Shown: positions 32,764-40,011 of the stretch, one piece after another
Numbering within the stretch: the first letter of the stretch is position 1
Layout of the letters: every line of letters starts with the position of its first letter
Assembly (NCBI GenBank): GCA_028819295.1
Contig: JAPPMA010000046.1
Span: forward strand, 1-41,615
DNA length: 41,615 nucleotides
Direction of reading: 5' to 3'
Source of the DNA: a bacterium
GTDB taxonomy: Bacteria > Actinomycetota > Acidimicrobiia > Acidimicrobiales > Bin134
Translations under genes and position numbers: made by a program
Notes under the pieces: model-generated
What the model was told of the DNA's origin: nothing
The model's database searches: none
What the model saw: only the letters and a program-made list of their open reading frames with translations

Positions 32764-33129
32764 GTGGCAGTAAGACTCCGGCTGATGCGGATGGGCAAGA
32801 AGAAGCAGCCCACCTACCGCGTGGTGGCCGCTGATTCCCGCAAGGCCCGCAATGGGCGGTTCATCGAGATCTTGGGCACCTACAACCCACGCCAGGAGCC
32901 GTCGCTGATTGAAATCGACAACGAGCGAGCGCTGCACTGGCTGCGCCATGGCGCCCAGCCGAGCGATCGAGTGCAAAAGCTCCTGGTCATCTCCGGGGCG
33001 TGGGCGGAGTTCACCGGTGGTGGAGGTCCGGCCCCGGAGGCCGATCAGCGCCCTGCGATAGTGACCACGGCCGCCTCAGCCGAAGACCTAGAGCAAGACA
33101 TCGAGAAAGTCGAGGGTGGAGAATCATGA
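32764..33129 (+). CDS. rpsP: 30S ribosomal protein S16
   Basis: Starting at GTG, the 121-residue protein opens AVRLRLMRMGKKKQPTYRVV and continues with ADSRKARNGRFIEILGTYNP, both diagnostic for S16. The core ends near residue 85. A further 35 residues form a Gly/Ala/Glu-rich extension, as in many actinomycetes. S16 stabilises 16S rRNA folding. Its TGA overlaps the ATG of the KH-domain gene, starting the rpsP-KH-rimM-trmD operon. Confidence 0.95.
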   Translation: MAVRLRLMRMGKKKQPTYRVVAADSRKARNGRFIEILGTYNPRQEPSLIEIDNERALHWLRHGAQPSDRVQKLLVISGAWAEFTGGGGPAPEADQRPAIVTTAASAEDLEQDIEKVEGGES

Positions 33130-33461
33130 GCGACGCCGACTTGGGCTTTGAAGACGAGGAGTACGAGGACAGCGACTACGACGATGATTTCGACGAGCAC
33201 GGCGACATCAACACCATCGAGGTTCCAACTGCCCGCAATGTTCTGGAATATCTGGTGAAGTCGGTGGTGGAGAACCCCGACGAGGTAAAGATCGAGGTGG
33301 TAGAGCGACAGGGGTCGGTGGCGCTGGAGGTGACGGTGGCCGAAGGCGACATGGGCCGGGTGATCGGTCGCCGCGGTCGAGTCGCCAACTCGATCCGCAC
33401 CATCGTGCGGGCCGCAGCCAGCAAAGACGGCAGCTTCGTCGACGTCGAGTTTGTCGACTGA
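33126..33461 (+). CDS. KH-domain RNA-binding protein (KhpA-like) with acidic N-terminal extension
   Basis: The 111-residue protein has a very acidic first 35 residues (DEEYEDSDYDDDFDEHGD). The KhpA-type KH domain follows: LEYLVKSVVENPDEVKIEVVE, then VAEGDMGRVIGRRGRVANSIRTIVRAA with the GxxG loop. KhpA proteins bind RNA, usually with KhpB, and influence cell size, sRNA function and translation. The acidic extension is longer than in typical KhpA, which is near 75-80 residues. The ATG overlaps the rpsP stop (ATGA), and the end overlaps a possible upstream start of rimM. Confidence 0.87.
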   Translation: MSDADLGFEDEEYEDSDYDDDFDEHGDINTIEVPTARNVLEYLVKSVVENPDEVKIEVVERQGSVALEVTVAEGDMGRVIGRRGRVANSIRTIVRAAASKDGSFVDVEFVD

Positions 33462-33480
33462 CCGTTCGAGAGCGCCGAGC

Positions 33481-33948
33481 GTGCCTCCTCTGCTGGAGGT
33501 CGGCCGTGTCGACCGGGCTCATGGAATCCGGGGGGAGACGGTGGTCACACTGTGGACCAATCGCTCCGAGCGGCTTGAGGCTGGGTCGGTGCTCTGCGCC
33601 GAATCTGGTTCGCTCACGGTGGTCGAGGCTCGAGCCTTCCAACGGCGCTGGATTGTGCGGTTCGCCGAGGTCGGCGACCGGAGCATGGCTGAATCCCTGC
33701 GGGGGCAAGTGCTCAGGGCCGAGCCCATCTCCGATCCCGACGAGCTGTGGGTCCATGACCTGATCGGGATGATGGTGCGCGAGGCCGATGGCACGGAAAG
33801 GGGCCGGGTTGAGGCGGTGCAGGCAAACCCGGCCAGCGATCTTCTGGTGTTGGAATCGGGGGCCCTTGTGCCCCTGGCCTTTCTGGTGGGGCAGGCGGAG
33901 GACCGCTTGATAGTGGAAGCGCCAGACGGCCTCTTCGACACCGTGTGA
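33481..33948 (+). CDS. rimM: 16S rRNA processing protein RimM
   Basis: The 155-residue protein contains EVGRVDRAHGIRGETVV near the start, MAESLRGQVL at the end of the RimM domain, then the PRC-barrel part DELWVHDLIGMMVREADGTERGRV and VPLAFLVG. RimM assists 30S head maturation through S19 and binds late assembly intermediates. GTG at 33481 is preferred because it places the conserved strand about 5 residues from the start. A TTG at 33451 overlapping the KH gene is the alternative and adds ten residues. trmD follows after 7 bases. Confidence 0.9.
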   Translation: MPPLLEVGRVDRAHGIRGETVVTLWTNRSERLEAGSVLCAESGSLTVVEARAFQRRWIVRFAEVGDRSMAESLRGQVLRAEPISDPDELWVHDLIGMMVREADGTERGRVEAVQANPASDLLVLESGALVPLAFLVGQAEDRLIVEAPDGLFDTV

Positions 33949-33955
33949 GGAGCAC

Positions 33956-34678
33956 ATGAGAGTCGACGTCTTCACCATTTTTCCCTCGATGCTCGAGGCG
34001 TTCTTGGACTGCGGGGTGATCGGAAGGTCGATTGAGCAGGGCTTGGTGTCGGTGCGGGTCCACGATCTAAGAATGGGCGCGGGCGATCCCCACCGCTCAG
34101 TAGACGATTCGCCTTTTGGGGGCGGTGCGGGGATGGTGATGATGCCAGAGCCTTTGTTCAACGCCGTTGAACAGGAGGATCACCCGCGGCCTCTTTTTCT
34201 GCTGGGTCCCGGTGGACGCCGATTCGATCAGGCCACTGCCCGGGAATTGACCGAGGCAGACGGGTTCTCCTTGCTGTGCGGCCGCTATGAGGGGGTGGAT
34301 CAGCGAGTGGGGGACCACTTGGTCGACGGTGAGCTGTCGTTGGGAGATTTTGTCATGGCTGGCGGCGAAGTCGCAGCGATGGCGATCATCGAGGCTGTGG
34401 GAAGGCTGGTTCCCGGCGTTCTGGGCAACGAGATGTCGGCTGCCGAAGAGTCGTTCAGCGATGGTCTGTTGGAGTATCCCCACTACACCCGTCCTGCGGA
34501 GTTCCGGGGTTGGCCGGTACCCGAGGTGCTGCGTTCCGGCGATCATGGTCGTGTGGATCGCTGGCGAAGGGCTCAGTCGCTCGCCCGAACGGCGGCCTTG
34601 CGGCCCGACCTCATCGAAGCCCGCGGGGGCGTCACCGCCGAAGAGCGTGCCCTGCTGGAAGAGTTCGGCCTCGTCTGA
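33956..34678 (+). CDS. trmD: tRNA (guanine37-N1)-methyltransferase
   Basis: The 240-residue product begins RVDVFTIFPSMLEAFLD and has DDSPFGGGAGMVM, LLCGRYEGVDQRV and ELSLGDFVMAGGEVAAM, the last two forming the trefoil-knot SAM site. C-terminal YTRPAEFRGWPVPEVL and GDHGRVDRWRR complete the family pattern. TrmD methylates G37 of tRNAs and prevents +1 frameshifting. GAGGAG lies five bases before the ATG. It closes the rpsP operon, and rplS follows after 74 bases with its own promoter-like element. Confidence 0.96.
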   Translation: MRVDVFTIFPSMLEAFLDCGVIGRSIEQGLVSVRVHDLRMGAGDPHRSVDDSPFGGGAGMVMMPEPLFNAVEQEDHPRPLFLLGPGGRRFDQATARELTEADGFSLLCGRYEGVDQRVGDHLVDGELSLGDFVMAGGEVAAMAIIEAVGRLVPGVLGNEMSAAEESFSDGLLEYPHYTRPAEFRGWPVPEVLRSGDHGRVDRWRRAQSLARTAALRPDLIEARGGVTAEERALLEEFGLV

Positions 34679-34688
34679 TCAACGCGGG

Positions 34689-34694
34689 TATGAT
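34689..34694 (+). promoter_or_regulatory. Candidate -10 (TATGAT) for rplS
   Basis: TATGAT lies 58 bases before the rplS ATG, just after the trmD stop. No strong -35 is seen. Transcription from here would include the stem-loop at 34703-34728. Confidence 0.45.
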
Positions 34695-34702
34695 TGCCCC
34701 TT

Positions 34703-34728
34703 GCGCCCCTAGAGCCTGAGTTGGGCGC
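34703..34728 (+). promoter_or_regulatory. Stem-loop in the rplS leader
   Basis: GCGCCC at 34703-34708 pairs with GGGCGC at 34723-34728 across a 14-base loop, about 25 bases before the rplS start. Ribosomal protein genes often have autoregulatory leaders; that role here is inference. Confidence 0.35.
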
Positions 34729-34752
34729 TGAAGTACTCACAAGAGGCGTGCT

Positions 34753-35097
34753 ATGAACCCCACCGACATCGTTGACCGCGGCACCAGGCGAACCGACATT
34801 CCGGAGTTCAGCCCGGGCGACACGGTGAAGGTGCATGTTCGCGTGGTGGAGGGCAGCCGCGAGCGGGTTCAGGTTTTCGAGGGTGTGGTCATCCGCCGCC
34901 AGGGCAGCGGGATACGCGAGACCTTCACCGTTCGAAAAGTGAGTTTCGGGGTGGGAGTGGAGCGAACATTTCCGATCCATTCACCCATTATCGCCAAGGT
35001 GGAGGTTGGATCCCGCGGCGATGTACGCCGGGCCAAGCTCTATTACCTGCGCGATCGCATCGGCCGAGCTGCCCGCGTCAAGGAGAAGCGCTTCTAG
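34753..35097 (+). CDS. rplS: 50S ribosomal protein L19
   Basis: The 114-residue protein has the L19 blocks [40 protein letters not shown] and [19 protein letters not shown], and ends in [20 protein letters not shown]19 lies at the 30S-50S interface. AAGAGG precedes the ATG. The last bases of the gene, including its stop, are tandemly repeated just downstream. The lepB and rnhB genes that often follow in actinomycetes are absent. Confidence 0.96.
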   Translation: MNPTDIVDRGTRRTDIPEFSPGDTVKVHVRVVEGSRERVQVFEGVVIRRQGSGIRETFTVRKVSFGVGVERTFPIHSPIIAKVEVGSRGDVRRAKLYYLRDRIGRAARVKEKRF

Positions 35098-35151
35098 GCG
35101 AGCTGTCAGCCCCCGCGTCGAGGAGAAGCGCTTCTAGGCTAATTGTCGCTC
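35072..35151 (+). repeat. 40-bp-period tandem duplication across the rplS stop codon
   Basis: A core of about 28 bases (CCCGCGTC, A or G, then AGGAGAAGCG and CTTCTAGGC) occurs at 35072 and again at 35112 with one mismatch. The second copy lies entirely in the spacer. The rest of each unit is more diverged. Confidence 0.85.
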
Positions 35152-35159
35152 CCCATGCT

Positions 35160-35165
35160 TATGGT
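35160..35165 (+). promoter_or_regulatory. Candidate -10 (TATGGT) for a leaderless yraN-like gene
   Basis: TATGGT ends 6 bases before the ATG at 35172. The GGAGG at 35166-35170 is only one base from the ATG, too close to work as a normal ribosome binding site. Confidence 0.45.
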
Positions 35166-35171
35166 GGAGGT

Positions 35172-35516
35172 ATGGCATACAAGCAGGCGTTGGGCCGTTG
35201 GGGAGAAGACCGAGTGGTCCGGTGGTATCGCCGCCATGGGTTCGAGGTTCTAGACCGCAACTGGCGGTCTCGACACGGCGAGTTGGATGTGATTGTGCGG
35301 CGTGGGTCTGTCGTTGCCGTGTGCGAGGTGAAGACCCGGTCGTCGAACGCGTTTGGTGCTCCAGCCGAGGCCGTCGGCTGGCAGAAGCAGCGGCGAATTC
35401 GCCGGCTCGCCGCCCAGTGGCTGTCTGAGCAGGAGCACAGAGGGGTGGTGCAGCTCCGGTTTGACGTCGCCGAGGTGATGGGCCGAGAGCTCCGGGTCAT
35501 CGAGTCGGCGTTTTAG
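35172..35516 (+). CDS. YraN/UPF0102 family nuclease-like protein
   Basis: The 114-residue protein has the restriction-endonuclease-like fold seen in UPF0102. LGRWGEDRVVRWYRRHGFEV is followed by NWRSRHGELDVIVRRGSVVAVCEVKTRS, where Glu, Asp, and Glu-x-Lys form a putative PD-(D/E)XK metal site, and then RRIRRLAAQWL. The family's role is unproven, with suggested links to Holliday junction or recombination functions. It lies in its usual place near rplS and comM/dprA. The TATGGT spacing suggests a leaderless message. Confidence 0.9.
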   Translation: MAYKQALGRWGEDRVVRWYRRHGFEVLDRNWRSRHGELDVIVRRGSVVAVCEVKTRSSNAFGAPAEAVGWQKQRRIRRLAAQWLSEQEHRGVVQLRFDVAEVMGRELRVIESAF

Positions 35517-35523
35517 TCTGGCC

Positions 35524-35652
35524 TTAGCCCAGCACGGCCCACAGAATCAGTCCTATACACACCAGCAGGCCCGCGGCAACGTACCAGTAGTCAAAAGGCG
35601 TGCGTCGCTGCTTGCGTGTGGGATCAAAGCCGATATCCCAGTATGTTCCCAC
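35524..35652 (-). CDS. Tiny single-helix membrane protein, tentative
   Basis: A 42-codon minus-strand frame reads GTYWDIGFDPTRKQRRTPFD, then a hydrophobic helix YWYVAAGLLVCIGLILWAVLG to the end. The cytoplasmic basic segment followed by a terminal helix looks protein-like. No ribosome binding site is visible. The GTG at 35652 lies opposite the start of the cytochrome gene, so the two starts are within ten bases of each other. A longer frame from 35706 would overlap that gene further. Confidence 0.4.
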   Translation of the reverse strand: MGTYWDIGFDPTRKQRRTPFDYWYVAAGLLVCIGLILWAVLG

Positions 35653-36020
35653 TGGTGGTGGCAAGGAAAGCCGTTGTTTCTGGACTGGCAGTTCTGGCCC
35701 TGGCATTTGCAGTCGCGTCCGGATGCGGATCTGCCTCTTCTCCTGAGGTGGGGCAAGGGCCTGAAGGCACCCCTGATCCCGTGCTGGTATCCGGTCGGGC
35801 GGTGTACGCCGACCGGTGTTCGTCCTGCCACGACGCCGACGGCAGTGGGACCGGTGACGGCCCTCGGCTGAACCGGGGTCGGCTGTTGCGGGCGTACTCA
35901 GACCCCGGCGGCGCCGTGGCGGTGGTTTCGAATGGTCGAGACCGGATGCCGGCTTTCGGCGGGCTGCTGACCGCGGATGAAATCGATGCGGTGCTCCGCT
36001 ATATCAACGAGGTTCTCTGA
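35643..36020 (+). CDS. Small c-type cytochrome lipoprotein
   Basis: From the ATG at 35643 the 125-residue protein has a signal peptide ending in AFAVASGC, a lipobox that predicts lipid attachment at that Cys. One haem c site, CSSCHDADGSG, follows, and a later Met in RMPAFGG is a probable axial ligand. TADEIDAVLRYINEVL forms the typical C-terminal helix. It is a membrane-anchored single-haem electron carrier on the outer face of the cell membrane; its redox partners are not in view. GTG codons at 35655 or 35658 are alternative starts that still keep the signal peptide. Confidence 0.87.
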   Translation: MFPLVVARKAVVSGLAVLALAFAVASGCGSASSPEVGQGPEGTPDPVLVSGRAVYADRCSSCHDADGSGTGDGPRLNRGRLLRAYSDPGGAVAVVSNGRDRMPAFGGLLTADEIDAVLRYINEVL

Positions 36021-36094
36021 CCAGGGGCACTTGTCACTGGCTTTCGCTATCAACGAGGTTCTCTGACCAGGGGCACTTGTCACTGGCTTTCGCT
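36003..36094 (+). repeat. Exact 46-bp tandem duplication spanning the cytochrome stop codon
   Basis: Two identical 46-base units (36003-36048 and 36049-36094) each contain the end of the cytochrome gene with its TGA and the following CCAGGGGCACTTGTCACTGG. The second copy is untranslated. Confidence 0.95.
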
Positions 36095-36125
36095 AAGGTC
36101 TCAAGACACGCTCGTGGCCGGCGCA

Positions 36126-37709
36126 ATGGCCTCCTTCCAGGCACGAGGAGCCATCCTCGAGAAAGCACCATCCGTGCTCGCCACCATTCCCGCCTCCGTT
36201 CTCGCCGGCATCACCGGACATCCCGTTTCGGTTGAAGTCCACGTCTCTTCCGGCCTGCCCACCTTCACCGTCGTGGGCCTACCCGATGCCGCGTGCCGGG
36301 AGGCCAGAGATCGGGTTCGCGCCGCTTTGCTCTCCAGCGGTGTCGTTTGGCCCCCCGGCCGCATCACCGTCAACCTGGCGCCCTCGGGGATCCGAAAGGA
36401 GGGTCCGGGGCTCGACTTGGCCATCGCAATGGGCGTGATGGTTGCCGACGAGCAGCTGCCTGCTGAGGTCTTGGCCGGCGTGGCCTTTTTGGCCGAACTG
36501 GGGCTAGACGGTCGCCTTCGGTCGGTGCCCGGCGTGCTGCCCCAGGTTCGCTGTCTGGATGCCGCCGCAGTGGTGGTGGCCCCGGAGAGCGCGGCAGAGG
36601 CTGCGTTGGCCAACGGCCCTGTGGTCCGGGCGCCGTCCACGCTGCGGAAACTTGTCTCCGCGCTGCGGGGCGAAGAGTGTTGGCCCGATCCACCCCGCGC
36701 CGGGTCGGAGAACCGGTTGGAAGAGGGTGTGGACCTGGCCGATGTGCGAGGCCAGCACATGGCCCGTTTGGGATTGGAAGTGGCCGCGGCAGGCGGACAC
36801 CACCTGCTGATGATCGGGCCTCCGGGCGCAGGGAAGACCATGTTGGCCCGGCGGCTGCCCGGGCTGCTTCCCCCGTTGGATGAGACCACCGCCATTGAGG
36901 TGACCATGGTGCATTCCGCCGTAGGCCTGGACCTGCCCACCTCAGGACTGATTCGCCGGAGTCCATGGCAGGCGCCTCACCACTCGGCTTCGATGGTCTC
37001 AATGGTGGGTGGCGGGAGCCAGACACTTCGGCCCGGTGCGATCAGCTGCGCCCATGGCGGCGTGCTGTTCTTGGACGAGATGGGAGAGTTCGCGCCCCAA
37101 GCGCTGGACGCGCTGCGCCAGCCGCTGGAGGAGGGGGTGATTCGAGTCAACCGGGCTACCGCGGTGGCCTCGTTTCCCGCCCGCTTCCTGTTGGTGGGGG
37201 CGATGAATCCCTGTCCATGCGGTGAGCTCGGGCAGCCGGGGATGTGCCGCTGCACCCCGGTGGCCCGACTGCGCTATGCCCGTCGGCTGAGCGGTCCGCT
37301 GCTCGACCGGTTCGATCTGAGAATCCATGTGGGGCGCCCGGAGGTCAGCGACTTGTTCGACGCCCCACCGGGGGAGTCTTCCGCTGCGGTCAGGCAGAGA
37401 GTTGATCGGGCACGAGCCATGGCCCGAGATCGGGGGGTGGTCTCCAACAGCGAACTGGGAGACGACGCGCTGGACCAACTCGCTCCCCTTGACCCAGAAG
37501 CCAAGAACCTGCTTGGCCGCGCCATCACGGAGGGTCGGCTTACCGCTCGAGGGTTCCAGCGGGTTCGCCGGGTTGCCCTCACGCTGGCCGATTTGGCCGA
37601 GCAGCCACCCCCCTTGAACGGGATGGTTGTCGCTCAAGCCCTGTTCATGCGCACGGAGCCGGTTACCGTCGCCCACGATCCCTGGAACTTCGCCAATGTC
37701 GGGAGATGA
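36126..37709 (+). CDS. YifB/ComM-type Mg-chelatase-like AAA+ ATPase
   Basis: The 527-residue protein starts with a ChlI-like region (VEVHVSSGLPTFTVVGLPDAACREARDRVRAAL and ITVNLAPSGIRKEGPGLDLAIAMGV). The AAA+ core has Walker A GPPGAGKT around Lys237, SPWQAPHHSASMVSMVGGG and Walker B GGVLFLDEMGEF. AMNPCPCGELGQPGMCRC follows, a Cys-rich signature of the family. ComM promotes branch migration of donor DNA during natural transformation, and homologues usually neighbour dprA, as here. GTG at 36114 is an alternative start; neither has a clear ribosome binding site. dprA overlaps its end. Confidence 0.92.
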   Translation: MASFQARGAILEKAPSVLATIPASVLAGITGHPVSVEVHVSSGLPTFTVVGLPDAACREARDRVRAALLSSGVVWPPGRITVNLAPSGIRKEGPGLDLAIAMGVMVADEQLPAEVLAGVAFLAELGLDGRLRSVPGVLPQVRCLDAAAVVVAPESAAEAALANGPVVRAPSTLRKLVSALRGEECWPDPPRAGSENRLEEGVDLADVRGQHMARLGLEVAAAGGHHLLMIGPPGAGKTMLARRLPGLLPPLDETTAIEVTMVHSAVGLDLPTSGLIRRSPWQAPHHSASMVSMVGGGSQTLRPGAISCAHGGVLFLDEMGEFAPQALDALRQPLEEGVIRVNRATAVASFPARFLLVGAMNPCPCGELGQPGMCRCTPVARLRYARRLSGPLLDRFDLRIHVGRPEVSDLFDAPPGESSAAVRQRVDRARAMARDRGVVSNSELGDDALDQLAPLDPEAKNLLGRAITEGRLTARGFQRVRRVALTLADLAEQPPPLNGMVVAQALFMRTEPVTVAHDPWNFANVGR

Positions 37710-38973
37710 GCTTTTGACCGGCGCCGGGGCGGTGCAGGCGCCCGAGGGATCGGTGCCATTTCAGGAGCAGTTCCCGTCTGCCAATGTCCAGGTTGCCAAA
37801 ACGGCGCAAGGCCAAGTCCACCAGTGCTTCCGGGAGCTCCCGTCTGCCAATGTCCAGGCCGCGGGGGTGGGGGAGTTGCCGGTGGAGGCCTGGCTTGTGG
37901 CGTTGGCCTCTTTGTCTGCTGTGGGGCCGGCTCGGCTTCGCGCACTGCTCGCCATCGGCGGGCCGGCTGAAGTGTGGGCCAGCATCCATGGCCCACCATC
38001 ACCCGAGGTTGCCCGAGTGGCCGGGAAGCAAGACTTGTACGAGCAGTGGCGCCGTACTGCTGTCGGTCTCGATGTTGCCCAGTTGTGGTTGCAGCACCGC
38101 GAGCATGGCATTGGCGTGGCAGCCCTGGGCGCTCCCGGATATCCGCCCGCATTGTCGGACGATTTGGATCCGCCCGCGGTGGTGTTCCACAAAGGGGATC
38201 CTCAGGTGGTCGGCGGCCCCCGTGTGGCCATCGTCGGCACCCGACGCTGCACACGCTATGGCAGCGATGTGGCGTTCGAGTTGGGTCGGGACTTGGCATC
38301 CGCCGGGGTGGGCGTTGTCTCGGGTCTGGCCCTGGGAATCGATGCTGCTGCCCATGCCGGCGCTCTGGATGCAAAGGGCGCTCCGCCCATCGCGGTTGTG
38401 GGCAATGGAATGGACAAGGTGTATCCAGAGCGCAATCGGTCTCTGTGGCGGGCGGTTGCCGATCAGGGAGTGCTGTTGGGCGAGGCGCCCTTGGGGGCTC
38501 CTCCAGAGCGGTGGAGGTTTCCCGCTCGGAACCGGATCATCGCGGCCCTTGCCGACGTCGTTGTCGTGGTGGAGTCCCACGCTTCGGGAGGGGCGATGCA
38601 CACGGTGGCTGAGGCGGCTGATCGAGACAGGGCGGTTATGGCCGTTCCCGGGCCAGTGCGAAGTTCGGCATCAGACGGCTGTTTCGACCTGTTGGCCGAT
38701 GGCTGCGCCCCTTGCCGCGGCGCCGATGATGTGCTGCTGGCTCTGGGCATGTCAGGCGCCGAGGCCAGCGGCCTTGACGCCCGTACGAGCCCTGGCGCAA
38801 TCGGCCAGCGGGTGTTGGATGCACTGGGCTGGCAGCCCGCCGATGCCGAGCAGATTCGTGTTCGCTCCGGGCTGGACATGCCCGATGTGGCCGGAGCGGT
38901 GGAAGGGCTGCGAGCCGCAGGCTGGGTGGCGGTCTCGGGGCGCTGGATCGAGCGGATAGGCGCTCCCCGATGA
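37696..38973 (+). CDS. dprA: DNA-processing protein DprA
   Basis: The 425-residue protein has an N-terminal extension that includes a duplicated PSANVQ segment, then a SAM-like helical region. The Rossmann core (VAIVGTRRCTRYGSDVAFEL, GVVSGLALGIDAAAHAGAL, VLLGEAPLGAPPERWRFPARNRIIAAL) and the late EAADRDRAVMAVPGPV complete the domain. A C-terminal winged helix ends in AAGWVAVSGRWIER. DprA loads RecA on incoming single-stranded DNA. The ATG at 37696 overlaps the comM end by 14 bases. TTG at 37714 is nine bases after GGGAG and is a reasonable alternative. Confidence 0.93.
   Translation: MSGDELLTGAGAVQAPEGSVPFQEQFPSANVQVAKTAQGQVHQCFRELPSANVQAAGVGELPVEAWLVALASLSAVGPARLRALLAIGGPAEVWASIHGPPSPEVARVAGKQDLYEQWRRTAVGLDVAQLWLQHREHGIGVAALGAPGYPPALSDDLDPPAVVFHKGDPQVVGGPRVAIVGTRRCTRYGSDVAFELGRDLASAGVGVVSGLALGIDAAAHAGALDAKGAPPIAVVGNGMDKVYPERNRSLWRAVADQGVLLGEAPLGAPPERWRFPARNRIIAALADVVVVVESHASGGAMHTVAEAADRDRAVMAVPGPVRSSASDGCFDLLADGCAPCRGADDVLLALGMSGAEASGLDARTSPGAIGQRVLDALGWQPADAEQIRVRSGLDMPDVAGAVEGLRAAGWVAVSGRWIERIGAPR
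37772..37858 (+). repeat. 21-bp direct repeat, 66-bp period, in the dprA N-terminal extension
   Basis: TCCCGTCTGCCAATGTCCAG followed by G occurs at 37772-37792 and at 37838-37858, in frame, encoding PSANVQ twice. Confidence 0.9.
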
Positions 38974-39018
38974 GGCCGGCGCCGGAGTTGTGCTGCCCAT
39001 CGGTAGTCTTGAGCATTG

Positions 39019-39927
39019 ATGGGCTGGGATCTGGATGCCTTTGCTGACTCGGCTGCATCGGTCAGCCGGAACACCGCGGCGATGTATTGCCGAGAGGTGG
39101 CCGCGTTGGCCGAGTGGCTCGGGCAATCCAGCAGCGGTGCTTCTCCGGATTCGGTACACCATGCGGGTCCAGGCGAAGTCGACCTCCGTGCGATCCGGAG
39201 GTACTTGGCCCATTTGAGCACGCAGGGCTATGCACGTAAGACGGTGGCCCGAAAGGCATCGTCGTTGCGCCGCTACTTCCGATGGGCTGAGCGCACTGGC
39301 CGAGTTGCCGCCGACCCCACAGTGGGCGCCACGGTGCCGATCCGAGAGCGCCGACTGCCCCGGGTGCTGCGCTCCGAGGAGTTGGACACCCTGTTGGAGC
39401 AGCCGCGGGCGGCGGTGGTCGACGACAGCCGCGCTCGCTGCCAACGCGACATCGCAGTGTTGGAACTGCTGTACGGAAGCGGTCTTCGGGTCGGCGAGGT
39501 GTGCGCCATCCGCGCGGGGGACATCGATTGGGAGCGTCGGCGTCTCACGGTGAAGGGCAAGGGGTCGAAGCAGCGGATCGTGCCGCTGAGCGAGCCTGCC
39601 GCGGCCGCACTGCTGGAGTGGATGGCCGATGGCCGAGAGGAGATGGCCGACCCGTCAGTTGCCGGGGACGCGGTGTTCGTGAATCTGCGCGGCCGGCCGA
39701 TGAACACCCAGGCCGTCCGTCGGCTCGTGGACCGTCGGGCCAGCGTCAAGACCAACCCCCATGCATTGCGCCACACTTTTGCCACCCACCTGCTCGACGG
39801 CGGAGCCGACTTGAGGCAGGTGCAGGAGTTGTTGGGCCACACCGATCTGGGATCCACGCAGATATACACCCATGTCAGCCGGGAGCGGCTCCGCAGCGTG
39901 GTGGAGGACAGCCATCCTCGAGCTTGA
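39019..39927 (+). CDS. xerC: XerC/XerD-family tyrosine recombinase
   Basis: The 302-residue protein has an N-terminal core-binding domain and a C-terminal catalytic domain with all expected residues: Arg157 in SGLRVGE, Lys181 in GKGSKQ, His248 and Arg251 in HALRHTF, His274 in LGHTDL and nucleophile Tyr283 in IYTH. Xer recombinases resolve chromosome dimers at dif. The locus dprA-xer-rpsB is the usual home of the XerC-type copy in actinomycetes, so xerC is used; D-type cannot be excluded. ATG 39019 is preferred, but a TAGTCT six bases before the TTG at 39016 would fit a leaderless start one codon earlier. Confidence 0.9.
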   Translation: MGWDLDAFADSAASVSRNTAAMYCREVAALAEWLGQSSSGASPDSVHHAGPGEVDLRAIRRYLAHLSTQGYARKTVARKASSLRRYFRWAERTGRVAADPTVGATVPIRERRLPRVLRSEELDTLLEQPRAAVVDDSRARCQRDIAVLELLYGSGLRVGEVCAIRAGDIDWERRRLTVKGKGSKQRIVPLSEPAAAALLEWMADGREEMADPSVAGDAVFVNLRGRPMNTQAVRRLVDRRASVKTNPHALRHTFATHLLDGGADLRQVQELLGHTDLGSTQIYTHVSRERLRSVVEDSHPRA

Positions 39928-39929
39928 TT

Positions 39930-39998
39930 GCATCTTTTTGCTTCCCCTCCGGTCAAAGTTCTTATAGCATCTTTTTGCTTCCCCTCCGGTCAAAGTTC
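39930..39998 (+). repeat. 37-bp-period tandem duplication between xer and the M23-like gene
   Basis: An identical 32-base unit (GCATCTTTTTGCTTCCCCTC followed by CGGTCAAAGTTC) occurs at 39930-39961 and 39967-39998, separated by TTATA. It is untranslated. Confidence 0.95.
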
Positions 39999-40011
39999 AT
40001 GAGGAAATGCC

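Noticed and set aside
31105..32976. Long minus-strand frame opposite ffh
   Set aside because: Ffh is clear; the antisense translation has no recognisable domain.
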